Assembly: GCF_004187715.1 (NCBI RefSeq)
Contig: NZ_QZWF01000001.1
Coordinates: forward strand, 1,116,001 to 1,180,000
Origin: Streptomyces sp. F001
GTDB lineage: Bacteria > Actinomycetota > Actinomycetes > Streptomycetales > Streptomycetaceae
Direction of reading: 5' to 3'
Length of the DNA stretch: 64,000 nt
The notes beneath the pieces are model-generated. The model was not told the DNA's origin, did no database searches, and worked only from the letters and a program-made list of their open reading frames with translations. Below, in pieces: positions 9,601 through 16,863 of the stretch (its first letter is position 1; every line of letters starts with the position of its first letter). Made by a program: the position numbers and the translations under genes.

Positions 9601-10323
9601 CTCGCACCGCTGGCCGCGCTGATGGCCGGTCTTGTGCTCATGGGCGGCTTCCTGGTGGCCCGTTGGGGCAACGAGACCTTCGAACGGGTACGGCCCGGTG
9701 AGGTCGCCGCGATGGAGTACGTGTACGCCCATGACGACCCGAGCGTCCGGCTGCTGTGGCTCAGCGACGACCCGCTGGAGACCGTGACGCCGGCCCTGCC
9801 GTGGGGCGCCCGGGACATGGAGAAGGTGCAGTACGTGCCGACGCAGGCGCCGACCGACCCGGTGCTGGTGTCGGGGCTGGTCAAGGCGCTGAAGGACGCG
9901 GGGCCGAACTCGTATCTGATGATCAACCGGAGTCAGGTCACCTTCCTGCGCATGGACGTGGGCTACTCGGCGACCTGGGAGCCCCGGCTGATCCAGAACC
10001 TGGACCGGCGGCCGGAGCTGCGGAAGGTGTACATCAACGACGACGTCACCATCTATTCCCTGGCCCGGCAGCCCAGGGGTCCCGTGCCGGAGGCGGACCC
10101 GGGGCCGGCCGGACCGCTGGTGACCTGGACACCCTGGTCGGTGGTCGGGGCGCTCGCGGCCGTCGCGCTGATCGTGCTGCTGACGGCGCGGGAAGTGGTC
10201 CGGGTGGCGGTGCGGCCGAGCGTGCGGCAACTGCGGTGGCTGCAGAGCACCTTCTGGTTCTCGCTGCCGCTGCTGGCGGTGCTGCTCGCCTCGCTGGTGC
10301 AGCGGTTCCTGACGATGAAGTGA
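6613..10323 (+). CDS. Giant flippase-like membrane protein: MOP/Wzx-type domain plus second multi-span domain
   Basis: GTG at 6613 overlaps the deacetylase stop; 1236 residues. After a basic N-terminus, residues about 40-445 carry about a dozen hydrophobic segments resembling polysaccharide flippases of the MOP superfamily (start FRNAYALMLNTGISALLGLGYW). Residues about 460-560 are a hydrophilic linker rich in Pro, Glu and Ala. Residues about 565-1236 form a second membrane module with another dozen or more hydrophobic segments and an extracytoplasmic-looking stretch near 1020-1150, closed by two helices. The second module resembles polytopic membrane glycosyltransferases in layout, but I see no diagnostic motif. 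Coupling to two glycosyltransferases and a deacetylase suggests it exports, and perhaps elongates, a glycan. Confidence 0.75.
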   Translation: MSDTTTTAQAEPIETQTPEQQPRRRLRLPALGRSPGGGQLFRNAYALMLNTGISALLGLGYWLVAARYYSEAAVGQGSAAIAAMKLLAGLTAVTLTGALARFIPVAGRTTGRLILRTYAGSSLVVALAAGVFLLTLDVWGPSYRFLHGPLPAAGFVVAVVAWNLLTLQDGVLTGLRSALWVPVGNTVFSAVKLGLLVAFAVAIPMTGVFVSWVAAIATSVLPLGWLVFRRLVPRHVKATEEQARPPTLGEVGRFLAGDYTGSLFSLAVVYLVPVIVAAQVSSEDNAYFYITATIGGTVNLLAINMGASLTVEGSHDPGRLAANTRAALKRMARIMLPVAALLFFGAPWILGVFGAGYADAATPLLRWFALGAVLRVVMETYLAVLRAQSRTAGLAWLQGLLCVLVLGLTLLLLPRMGLTGAGVAEIASLAVIVAIAAPKLYKIVRAPSVDLVEGTAPDGDLADLGAREVPAAPGPARRRGPAWALDGDTLALGVHVDFDHLERRPDVRPGPGTPPTGVPVLPEPEVDAPFEPEAGMAAVPEPMPEPEPIPAPEADVPRPEPSLRRLFPTRLGVILGCLLIAALLLYWVPALRLGEADLDRMGGLGLVSVLPAPTLVGAGLLVVVFASLLWLGREHRTLLLVTLLATVVSLHALPAVIETEPRFATAWQHLGFLDHIDRTGVAVPDLDARWSWPGFFAAAAFVAQACGVTDLTEVIRWWPLTMQLLCLAPLFLLTRSLRASWRAKWTGVWIFVLSGWVGQDYFSPQGFTYLLYLVFVAILLVWFRAPRVIWTKARPGEAEVEPTNRRQRAVLLLVVTGLFAATVPAHQLTPFVMLGVLSVLVLIGRSELRGLPVLCGVMVAAWIGFLAEPYWSGHFAELFGGVGGVGGNVSSSVSGRIEGGSSTHKLVLYARVALAGGVMAFACWGWWRRREYKYRERSLLVLAFVPFLGFGMQSYGGEMALRVFLFALPGAALLAGLALFPRTGVTAEERDKDRVSLAPLAALMAGLVLMGGFLVARWGNETFERVRPGEVAAMEYVYAHDDPSVRLLWLSDDPLETVTPALPWGARDMEKVQYVPTQAPTDPVLVSGLVKALKDAGPNSYLMINRSQVTFLRMDVGYSATWEPRLIQNLDRRPELRKVYINDDVTIYSLARQPRGPVPEADPGPAGPLVTWTPWSVVGALAAVALIVLLTAREVVRVAVRPSVRQLRWLQSTFWFSLPLLAVLLASLVQRFLTMK

Positions 10324-10330
10324 GCGGCCC

Positions 10331-10355
10331 AGGGCCTGTCCGGCGGACAGGCCCT
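10331..10355. terminator. Bidirectional hairpin between convergent genes
   Basis: AGGGCCTGTC (10331-10340) pairs perfectly with GACAGGCCCT (10346-10355) around a 5-base loop. It sits 7 bases after the flippase stop and overlaps the stop of the convergent glycoside hydrolase, so it can serve both. Confidence 0.7.
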
Positions 10356-11766
10356 ACCGCTTGAGCCACTTCACCTCGTACGCCTGCAGGTCGAACCGCT
10401 TGCCGTCGACCTCGGTGCTGATCGCCCGGTCGAGCGTGTTGACCACCAGGACGGTCCTGTCGCCGGCGAGGACACGTACGTCCGCCGGGGCGGACACCGT
10501 CTCGTACGCGGTACCCGGCGGGAACTCGGCGTTGAAGCGGGCGACCAGGTCGTACATGGGCAGCCTGCCGCCCCCGTCGCCGGTGTCGGTCGGCGTCCAC
10601 AGGCAGCCGGGGCAGTCGGGACCCGTCTCCTCCTCCGGGTTCCAGTAGAAGCCGGAGGAGGCGCCGCCCTTGACCATGGCGATCATTCCGGCGGCCTGGA
10701 CGGCACCGCGGCGGGCCTCGGACCAGCCGTGCCGGTCGTCGTTGCCGTCGGACGGCTCGACGTAGTACTCGGCCCACCACAGCGGCAGATCGCCACCGGT
10801 CTGCCGGCGCACCCACTGGCCGACGGCCGTGAACTTGTCCGTCGCGGCGAACTCGTCGGGCAGCAGCTCGTCGTCCTTGGTGTAACTGGAGCCGTCCACG
10901 ACGACGAAGTCGGCGCCCGCCTTGTGCTCGTTCCAGTAGCCGAAGGCGTCCAGGACCCGCTGGTCCATGGCGCCCCAGGGGCCCTTGAGGGTGCGGGAGG
11001 CGTTCTCGGTCTGGCGCGGGTCGACGCTGTCCATCACGAGGTACGGGCCGCCGACCATGATGTCGGCGTCGACCTTCTTCAGGGCCCGGTACACGAGGTT
11101 GTACAGCCTGGTGTAACCCTCGTGGTCCCAGCGGTGCTCCGCGTCGTTCCAGAACCCCTTGAACTCGTTCCAGACGATGAAGTGGCGCACGTCCGGATAG
11201 CGCTTGGCGACGGTCGCGGCGAGCGCGGCGAAGTCGTCGTAGTGCTCGGGGTCGGGGGCCGTCTCCAGGGCCGACTGGCTCCAGTCGGTGTTGCCGGCAC
11301 CTGCCTCGCCGCCCTTCATCCAGTCCGGGGCGCAGCACAGCGTGATGACCGGCGTGCCCCCGGAGGCGCGGACGAAGTCGACCCGGCGGTCAAGAGCCGC
11401 GAAGTCGTAACGCCCCTTCACCGGCTCGGGGTTGTCGGCTCCCCAGCCCATGATGTGCTGGTTCTGCGGCAGGCTTGTGTTCTTGAGCAGGCCCTGGACA
11501 CGCGCGGTGGCGGCGGTGCTGCCCTCGTCGGCGCTGAACTGGGTGTGGGTGAAGCCCCAGCCGACGTCCGGCTGCGGGTCCCGCGGCGGTGTGGCGGGCG
11601 TGCCGTGCACCTTGTCGCCGTCGGGCGAGGTGCCTTCGGTGCTCGCGCCGCCGCCGGGAAGCGTGCTGACCAGGGTCACCACCAGGGCCACGACGGCCGC
11701 CGACACACCGAGCAGCGCGGTGAGCCGCCACCGCCGTGCCCCCGAATCCCACCCATGACGTCCCAT
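10354..11766 (-). CDS. Membrane-anchored or secreted glycoside hydrolase, clan A (GH39-like)
   Basis: ATG with first base 11766 gives 470 residues; no strong ribosome site is visible, so the start is uncertain. Residues about 14-37 are one hydrophobic segment (signal anchor or signal peptide), followed by a Gly/Ser/Pro linker. The catalytic barrel shows the clan-A acid/base in FIVWNEFKGF (Glu201) and a nucleophile candidate in PLWWAEYYVEP (Glu333), plus a small beta domain at the C-terminus. The layout resembles GH39 xylosidase or iduronidase-like proteins. It converges on the exopolysaccharide genes and may trim or release that glycan, as seen for other hydrolases in such loci; this is inference. 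Confidence 0.8.
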   Translation of the reverse strand: MGRHGWDSGARRWRLTALLGVSAAVVALVVTLVSTLPGGGASTEGTSPDGDKVHGTPATPPRDPQPDVGWGFTHTQFSADEGSTAATARVQGLLKNTSLPQNQHIMGWGADNPEPVKGRYDFAALDRRVDFVRASGGTPVITLCCAPDWMKGGEAGAGNTDWSQSALETAPDPEHYDDFAALAATVAKRYPDVRHFIVWNEFKGFWNDAEHRWDHEGYTRLYNLVYRALKKVDADIMVGGPYLVMDSVDPRQTENASRTLKGPWGAMDQRVLDAFGYWNEHKAGADFVVVDGSSYTKDDELLPDEFAATDKFTAVGQWVRRQTGGDLPLWWAEYYVEPSDGNDDRHGWSEARRGAVQAAGMIAMVKGGASSGFYWNPEEETGPDCPGCLWTPTDTGDGGGRLPMYDLVARFNAEFPPGTAYETVSAPADVRVLAGDRTVLVVNTLDRAISTEVDGKRFDLQAYEVKWLKR

Positions 11767-11934
11767 CGAGGGCAACAGTAACGGCGAGCAGGGCGATGGG
11801 GGCAGATGTCGTGGATGTACGACCCGGTAACGGGACGGAGAGGGACACAGCAGGAGGAGGAGCGTGGAGCCGACACTCCACGCGCACCGCGGAAACCGGG
11901 TGCACGCGGCGCCCGTGTGCCCGATCATGGCGGC

Positions 11935-13029
11935 ATGTCTGCGAACCCACACGACGCTCTGCCGATCCGGCTCAACGTCGACGACAGCGACTCGCCGTCC
12001 GACGTCGTCGACGCGCTGTTCCTCGGCCGCTTCGCGACGGGCGAGCAGCCGTACTCGCATGCGGCCAACATCGACCGCGTACGGTCCGGGGCGACACTGC
12101 TGCCGCCGGACGCCCGGGTGCTGCGCGCGGCCCGCGACGACGACCGCAGCGCCACGCTGGCGGAGGGCGACGGCTGGACACTGCTCATCTCCCGCTGGAA
12201 CCGCGGCGCCGACGTCACGGTGACGGCGACCAGCCCCGAGCTGGCGCAGCAGGTCCTCGACCAGGCCACGGACGGCGCGGCGGACGAACCCGAGCCGCAG
12301 CCGGAGAACGTCACGATGGGCTTCTGGTACGTCTCCCCGAGGCGCGGCCCGCACCGTACGACACGGCAGATCTCGGCGGGTACGTGGGACGAGGTCCGGG
12401 CCAACTACACGGCACCGGTCGCGGACGCGATGGACCGCCTGATGAAGACGACCCCGGAGGACATCGCTGGCCGGCTGCTGCTCCTGCACGGCCCGCCCGG
12501 CACCGGCAAGACGTCGGCGCTGCGCACGCTGGCCCGCTCGTGGCGGGACTGGTGCCAGGTGGACTGCGTGCTGGACCCGGAGCGCCTCTTCTCCGACGTC
12601 GGCTACCTCATGGACATCGCCATCGGCGAGGAGGACGCGGCGGGCAAGGGCCGCTGGCGGCTGCTGCTGCTGGAGGACTGCGACGAACTGATCCGCGGCG
12701 AGGCCAAGCACACGGCCGGGCAGGCGCTGTCCCGCCTGCTGAACCTCACCGACGGCCTGCTCGGCCAGGGCCGCAACGTCCTGGTCGGCGTCACCACCAA
12801 CGAGGACCTCGAGCGCCTCCACCCCGCCGTCGTCCGGCCGGGCCGCTGCCTGGCCCGTATCGAGGTGGGGCCCCTGACCCGGCGGGAGGCGGTCGGCTGG
12901 CTGGGCAGCGAGGAGGGCGTGGGCCGCGAGGGCGCGACACTGGCGGAGCTGTACGCGCTGCGCCGGGGCACGTCACCGACGACGCTGCCGGAGCCGCGGG
13001 ACGGGTCGGATGCGGGGCTGTATCTGTAG
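11935..13029 (+). CDS. AAA-family ATPase with N-terminal DUF5925-like domain
   Basis: ATG at 11935 gives 364 residues; earlier in-frame starts exist but the upstream residues look non-coding. The first 170 residues form an unrecognised domain seen in Streptomyces AAA proteins (I believe DUF5925). The ATPase domain follows with Walker A GPPGTGKTSAL (Lys192), Walker B LLLLEDCDE (from about 243), a sensor-1 TTNED and an arginine-finger region PAVVRPGR. It is cytoplasmic and stands alone; partners and substrate are unknown. It is divergent from the glycoside hydrolase and followed after 39 bases by the DUF72 gene. Confidence 0.82.
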   Translation: MSANPHDALPIRLNVDDSDSPSDVVDALFLGRFATGEQPYSHAANIDRVRSGATLLPPDARVLRAARDDDRSATLAEGDGWTLLISRWNRGADVTVTATSPELAQQVLDQATDGAADEPEPQPENVTMGFWYVSPRRGPHRTTRQISAGTWDEVRANYTAPVADAMDRLMKTTPEDIAGRLLLLHGPPGTGKTSALRTLARSWRDWCQVDCVLDPERLFSDVGYLMDIAIGEEDAAGKGRWRLLLLEDCDELIRGEAKHTAGQALSRLLNLTDGLLGQGRNVLVGVTTNEDLERLHPAVVRPGRCLARIEVGPLTRREAVGWLGSEEGVGREGATLAELYALRRGTSPTTLPEPRDGSDAGLYL

Positions 13030-13068
13030 GGCTGAGGCTTCGGCTTCGGCCGGTGCTTTGATGGACGT

Positions 13069-13842
13069 ATGACCCTGTTCGTCGGCACGTCGGGGTGGCA
13101 GTACAAGGACTGGCGGGGGCTGCTCTACCCCGACGGGTGTCCCATGCGTCTGTGGCTGGAGCAGTACGCGGAGCGGTTCGCCACCGTGGAGATCAACAAC
13201 GCGTTCTACCGGCTGCCGACGCGGGAGAACTTCGAGGCCTGGCGGGATCGCGTGCCGTCGGACTTCGTGGTCGCGGTCAAGGCGAGCCGGTACCTCACCC
13301 ACATCAAGCGGCTGCGGGACCCCGAGGAACCGGTGAACCGCCTGATGAGCCACGCGGAAGGGCTGGGCGACCGTCTGGGCCCGGTCCTGCTGCAACTCCC
13401 ACCGACGCTGCGCGCCGATGCCGACCTGCTGGATGCCTGCCTCGCCTGCTTCCCCGCCGGCACGCGCATCGCGGTCGAACCGCGCCACGACTCCTGGTGG
13501 ACGCCGGAGGTGGAGGCGGTGCTGCGCTCCCGGGGCGCGGCCCTGTGCTGGGCCGACGTCCAGGCCCGCCCGGTGACGCCGCTGTGGCGCACCACCGACT
13601 GGGGCTACGTCCGTTTCCACCAGGGCCGCGCTCAGCCGTGGCCGCGCTACGGCCGGCAGTCCCTGCGGACGTGGGTCCAGCGGATCGCGGGCACCTGGTC
13701 CGACGGGCACGACGTGTACGCGTACTTCAACAACGACCCCGGCGGGGCGGCGGTGGAGGACGCGGTGCTGTTCGGGGAGCTGGCGGCGCGGGAGGGGCGG
13801 ACGGTCACACGGACTCCGGGGCGGCTGGAGCGTACGGCGTGA
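13069..13842 (+). CDS. DUF72 (YecE-like) TIM-barrel protein
   Basis: ATG at 13069, 257 residues, full length for the family. Typical features are the N-terminal LFVGTSGWQYKDWRG, the VEINNAFYRLP strand, the FVVAVKASRYLTHIKRL segment, and the C-terminal DVYAYFNNDPGGAA. DUF72 proteins adopt a TIM-barrel related to xylose isomerase-like folds; their reaction is not established. No ribosome site is seen near the ATG, so translation may be leaderless or coupled to the upstream ATPase gene 39 bases away. Confidence 0.85.
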   Translation: MTLFVGTSGWQYKDWRGLLYPDGCPMRLWLEQYAERFATVEINNAFYRLPTRENFEAWRDRVPSDFVVAVKASRYLTHIKRLRDPEEPVNRLMSHAEGLGDRLGPVLLQLPPTLRADADLLDACLACFPAGTRIAVEPRHDSWWTPEVEAVLRSRGAALCWADVQARPVTPLWRTTDWGYVRFHQGRAQPWPRYGRQSLRTWVQRIAGTWSDGHDVYAYFNNDPGGAAVEDAVLFGELAAREGRTVTRTPGRLERTA

Positions 13843-13899
13843 CACCTGGTTCCCGCCGTGGCTGCTCGGCGTGATCCGCACATCTGATTCCGCCCGTGG

Positions 13900-14268
13900 C
13901 TACTCGGCGTACGCCGCCCGCAGGGCATCCCGAACCGCATCGAGCGCCGCGTCCTCGCCGAGGCCGAGCCGTCGGACCCGCTCGGCATAGGCCTGCGCAG
14001 CCGACGCCGCCTCCCGCTCGGCCGCCGAGCCCGCGGCGGCGACGAACGTCCCGTGCCGCCCTCGCGTCTCGATCACCCCGTCCGTCTCCAGCGCCCGGTA
14101 CGCCTTGGCGACGGTGTTCGCGGCGAGGCCGAGCGACTCGGCCAGCCCCCGCACGGTCGGCAGCCGGTACCCCACCGGCAGCGCCCCGGACCGCGCCTGC
14201 TCGGAGATCTGCGCCCGCACCTGCTCGTACGGCGGGGCACTGTCGTCGATGTGGATCTTCAAGGTCAC
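13900..14268 (-). CDS. Short GntR-family (YtrA-like) transcriptional regulator
   Basis: The GTG with first base 14268 gives 122 residues; in-frame alternatives up to 14337 exist, and family alignment (KIHIDDSAPPYEQVR) favours 14268. The winged helix runs from about 8 to 75 with LPTVRGLAESLGLAANTVAKAYRALE as recognition helix-turn-helix and a GRHGTFV wing. A short helical tail replaces the usual ligand domain, as in the YtrA subfamily. Such regulators often control adjacent transporter genes, but here the divergent neighbour is a GNAT acetyltransferase, whose promoter lies within the 71 bases between the genes and is a plausible target. Confidence 0.85.
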   Translation of the reverse strand: MTLKIHIDDSAPPYEQVRAQISEQARSGALPVGYRLPTVRGLAESLGLAANTVAKAYRALETDGVIETRGRHGTFVAAAGSAAEREAASAAQAYAERVRRLGLGEDAALDAVRDALRAAYAE

Positions 14269-14339
14269 GGGCCGATTGTCCCGCACCCGCCGGAAAATGA
14301 GAGGCATCCCGCACTCGTCCCCACGTAACGTGCGCATCC

Positions 14340-15269
14340 ATGACCGTCATCGTGCGCGACCTCCGCCCGGAGGTCCGAGCCGACATCGAGGGCTTCGCCC
14401 GCGTCAGGGGCCTCGCCACGCCCTTCCTCCTGATGACCCCGGAATCCCTCATGCACGACCTCACCCACATGAGCCCCGAGGCGCACTATCGCCCCCTCGC
14501 CGCCGTGGACGACGGCGAGGTGATCGGCACGGCCCAGGTGCACCTGGCCCACGACAGCCCCGAGCCCGGCCAGGGCAACGTCAACGTGTACGTGCACCCG
14601 GAGCGGACCCGCCGCGGCGCCGGCGCGCTGCTGGTCCGGGCCGCCGAGGAGCATCTGACCGCCCACGGCGCGACCAGGCTGTTCACCTGGGTCCTGGACG
14701 AACCCGGCAACCGCGCCTTCGCCGCATCGCACGGCTACGAGGCGAGCCGCTCTGCCCACTTCCTCCGGCTGGACCTGGCGAACAGCACGCTGCCACCGCT
14801 GCGGACCCCGCCACCGGGCGTCGAGCTGCGCACGGCCGCCGACTTCGCGGACGACCCACGCCCGATGTTCGAACTGGACGCGGAGACGACGTCGGACGAA
14901 CCGAGCGACATCGACACCGAGTTCACCGACTACGAGGCCTGGATCGAGGAGACCTGGAAGCGCCCCCTGCTGGACCTCGATCTGACCACGGTCGCGGTCG
15001 TCGACGGCCGCCCCGCCGCCTTCACCGCGGCGTATACGGACGGCACCGGGCGCTACGCCACCGCCATGACCGGCACCGCCCGCGCCTTCCGCGGCCGGGG
15101 CCTGGCCAAGCTCGCCAAGAACGACTCGCTGCACCGCGCCCGCGCCGCCGGGTACATGGAGGCGTTCACGGGCAACGACGCCGGCAACGGCCCGATGCTC
15201 GCGATCAACAAGTGGCTGGGGTACGAGATTTGCGCAACGGAGGTGCGGTATGTCCGCGAACTCGGCTGA
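14340..15269 (+). CDS. GNAT acetyltransferase with two tandem GNAT domains
   Basis: ATG at 14340, 309 residues. The N-terminal GNAT domain shows VNVYVHPERTRRGAGALL (acetyl-CoA pyrophosphate loop R-R-G-A-G) and FTWVLDEPGNRAFAASHGYE. The second domain shows TGTARAFRGRGLAKLAKNDSL and FTGNDAGNGPMLAINKWLGY. Double GNAT proteins of this kind in actinomycetes act on small-molecule amines, sometimes antibiotics; the acceptor cannot be told from sequence. The gene overlaps the next by 20 bases, so the two are co-translated, and it is divergent from the GntR regulator. Confidence 0.88.
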   Translation: MTVIVRDLRPEVRADIEGFARVRGLATPFLLMTPESLMHDLTHMSPEAHYRPLAAVDDGEVIGTAQVHLAHDSPEPGQGNVNVYVHPERTRRGAGALLVRAAEEHLTAHGATRLFTWVLDEPGNRAFAASHGYEASRSAHFLRLDLANSTLPPLRTPPPGVELRTAADFADDPRPMFELDAETTSDEPSDIDTEFTDYEAWIEETWKRPLLDLDLTTVAVVDGRPAAFTAAYTDGTGRYATAMTGTARAFRGRGLAKLAKNDSLHRARAAGYMEAFTGNDAGNGPMLAINKWLGYEICATEVRYVRELG

Positions 15270-15750
15270 CGCCGCACACATGGTGGACGTCGTCCTCGTC
15301 AAGGGCGGCCGGACGAAGATCCGTTACCCTGCGGAGCTGCTCCAGGACGACGGTGTCCGGATCTCGGTACGCGCCCCCTGGGCAGGCGACACCGCCCGCG
15401 ACTTCGGCTTCGTACGCTTCGAGCAGGGCGACATCTTCACGGAGTACTACTGGCGGGACCGCTGGTACTCGGTGAAGGAGGTCCGCACGGCCACGGGCAT
15501 CCTCAAGGGCTGGTACTGCGACATCACCCGCCCGGCCGCGCTCACCGGCACGGAGCTGGTCGTCGAGGACCTCGACCTGGACCTGTGGCGCTCCGCCGAC
15601 GGCACGGACGTACGCCGCCTGGACGAGGACGAGTTCGCGGAGAGCGGCCTGCCGGAAGCGGACCCGGCAGCAGCCGCCACCGCCCTCGCGGCCCTGGACG
15701 AACTGGAGGCCCTGGCCCGCGGCGCCGACTTCGACGCGCTGCTCAAGTAG
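15250..15750 (+). CDS. DUF402 domain protein
   Basis: ATG at 15250 lies within the end of the GNAT gene; 166 residues. The DUF402 core covers about residues 25-120, with FTEYYWRDRWYSVKEVRTATGILKGWYCDI split here as the family's central aromatic and Asp-containing strands. Related proteins include nucleoside di/triphosphate phosphatases and RNA-binding RNase-associated domains, so phosphatase activity is possible but not shown. The last 50 residues are an Ala/Glu-rich helix. Likely cytoplasmic and co-expressed with the acetyltransferase. Confidence 0.8.
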   Translation: MSANSADAAHMVDVVLVKGGRTKIRYPAELLQDDGVRISVRAPWAGDTARDFGFVRFEQGDIFTEYYWRDRWYSVKEVRTATGILKGWYCDITRPAALTGTELVVEDLDLDLWRSADGTDVRRLDEDEFAESGLPEADPAAAATALAALDELEALARGADFDALLK

Positions 15751-15761
15751 CGCAGCCACTC

Positions 15762-16379
15762 TCACACCACGCACACCACCGCATACCGCTCGTCGTCCAC
15801 GCGTCTCCCCCACAGTCCGGCGTCCTCCGACAGCCGCTCCACCCGCACCCGCCCGCCGAGCGGCACGAGCAGCGCGCGAAGCCGCTCGGCCGGTATGCCG
15901 ACCGGGCTGGTCCTCCCCCAGACGCCCTCGACCAGCACGAGCCGGCCTGCAGGCCGCACCAGTCCCCGCCAGTGCCGCAGGACGCGGCCGGGGTCGGGCA
16001 GCGTCCACAGGACGTGCCGTACGAGGACGACATCGAACCGCTGCGGCCCCACCGGCGGTGCCGCCGCGTCACCGACCAGGAACGCGGCGTCACGTCCGGC
16101 GAGCTTTGCGCGGGCCCGGTCCACCATGGCCGGGGACCGGTCGACGCCGGTCACGTGGTGTCCCTGCTCGGCCGCGAGGAGCGACAGGCTGCCGGTGCCA
16201 CAGCCGAGGTCGAGGACGTCGCAGGGGGCGTCGGGCAGCCAGGTGCGCAGCCGTGTCGCCCAGGCCGCCCGGACGTCGGGATCGCGCAGTCCGTGGTCCG
16301 GCTCGTCGTCGAAGGTGGCGGCCGACGCGTCCCAGTCCACGTCATCCGCCGAGGTCGTTCCGTCCCGGTCATCCGTCAT
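15762..16379 (-). CDS. Class I SAM-dependent methyltransferase
   Basis: The ATG with first base 16379 gives 205 residues. Motif I is VLDLGCGTGSLSLL, with the acidic post-I residue in VTGVDRSPAMV, motif II near RFDVVLVRHVLWTLP and a GRLVLVEG motif III, as in the Methyltransf_11/25 family. Substrate unknown. There is no ribosome site; the tandem TGTCAGTGG repeats directly upstream would place a transcription start at or next to the ATG, consistent with a leaderless message. It converges on the DUF402 gene with only 11 bases between the stops. Confidence 0.86.
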   Translation of the reverse strand: MTDDRDGTTSADDVDWDASAATFDDEPDHGLRDPDVRAAWATRLRTWLPDAPCDVLDLGCGTGSLSLLAAEQGHHVTGVDRSPAMVDRARAKLAGRDAAFLVGDAAAPPVGPQRFDVVLVRHVLWTLPDPGRVLRHWRGLVRPAGRLVLVEGVWGRTSPVGIPAERLRALLVPLGGRVRVERLSEDAGLWGRRVDDERYAVVCVV

Positions 16380-16383
16380 GCGC

Positions 16384-16438
16384 CCAAGAGTGACAGCCAC
16401 CACTGACAGTCGAATCGTGACAGCCGCCACTGACAGAC
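16384..16438 (-). promoter_or_regulatory. Tandem TGTCAGTGG promoter-like repeats upstream of the methyltransferase
   Basis: Read on the minus strand, CTGTCAGTGGCGGCTGTCAC is followed after 8 bases by CTGTCAGTGGTGGCTGTCAC, ending about 10 bases before the methyltransferase ATG. The 9-base core TGTCAGTGG matches the upstream half of the recA-type DNA-damage promoter motif of actinomycetes (TTGTCAGTGGC-N6-TAGGGT). The downstream halves here (CACGAT, CACTCT) fit only loosely. They could be tandem promoters or operator half-sites. Confidence 0.5.
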
Positions 16439-16475
16439 CCGTACCGATGAGGAACTCTCGCCGAAAGGGTCTACC

Positions 16476-16491
16476 TCCGTGAGATCACGGA
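16476..16491. promoter_or_regulatory. Perfect inverted repeat upstream of the 44-codon ORF
   Basis: TCCGTGA (16476-16482) and TCACGGA (16485-16491) are perfect inverted arms around GA. The site lies 29 bases upstream of a small ORF's ATG, flanked by CTACC and GGTAG, and could be an operator or a leader hairpin. Confidence 0.4.
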
Positions 16492-16519
16492 AATGCGGTA
16501 GGCACTGAAGGAGGCAGCC

Positions 16520-16654
16520 ATGCGCCGAGTCACAGTGCACAAGCCCCCACGGAAGACGGACACCCGCCGGGTCCGTGAGGAGGCCGAGGAGCGGCCCGCC
16601 GAGCGCCCGGAGGTGCGGAAGGACATCGCACGGACGTGGTGGCCGGACGGGTGA
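16520..16654 (+). CDS. Small basic protein of unknown function (44 residues)
   Basis: ATG at 16520 is preceded by a strong AAGGAGG site 5 bases upstream. The peptide starts MRRVTVHKPPRKTDTRRV, is rich in Arg, Lys and Glu, contains no Cys or membrane segment, and ends ARTWWPDG. The excellent ribosome site and G/C third positions support translation. I do not recognise a family. It lies divergent from the methyltransferase, downstream of a perfect inverted repeat. Confidence 0.6.
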   Translation: MRRVTVHKPPRKTDTRRVREEAEERPAERPEVRKDIARTWWPDG

Positions 16655-16863
16655 CCGGGCCGGGTACCGGCGCACGGTGCCTCGAAGGCGCGGCGAACCG
16701 TACCTACCTCAGCGCAGCATGAGCACTCCCTTAAAGGGACCATAAGGATCTCCATCACCCGCCTCCAGCAGGCGATTTCACGGTTTCTTGGGGCTAGCTT
16801 CTGATCAGCCCCCACGGGATCCCCCCGGGATTCACCCCAGTGACCGTTACGAGGAGCTCCCCC

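Noticed and set aside
10354..12822. Extended 822-codon reading of the glycoside hydrolase.
   Set aside because: Everything upstream of 11766 is antisense to the AAA ATPase gene; a signal anchor begins right after the chosen ATG.
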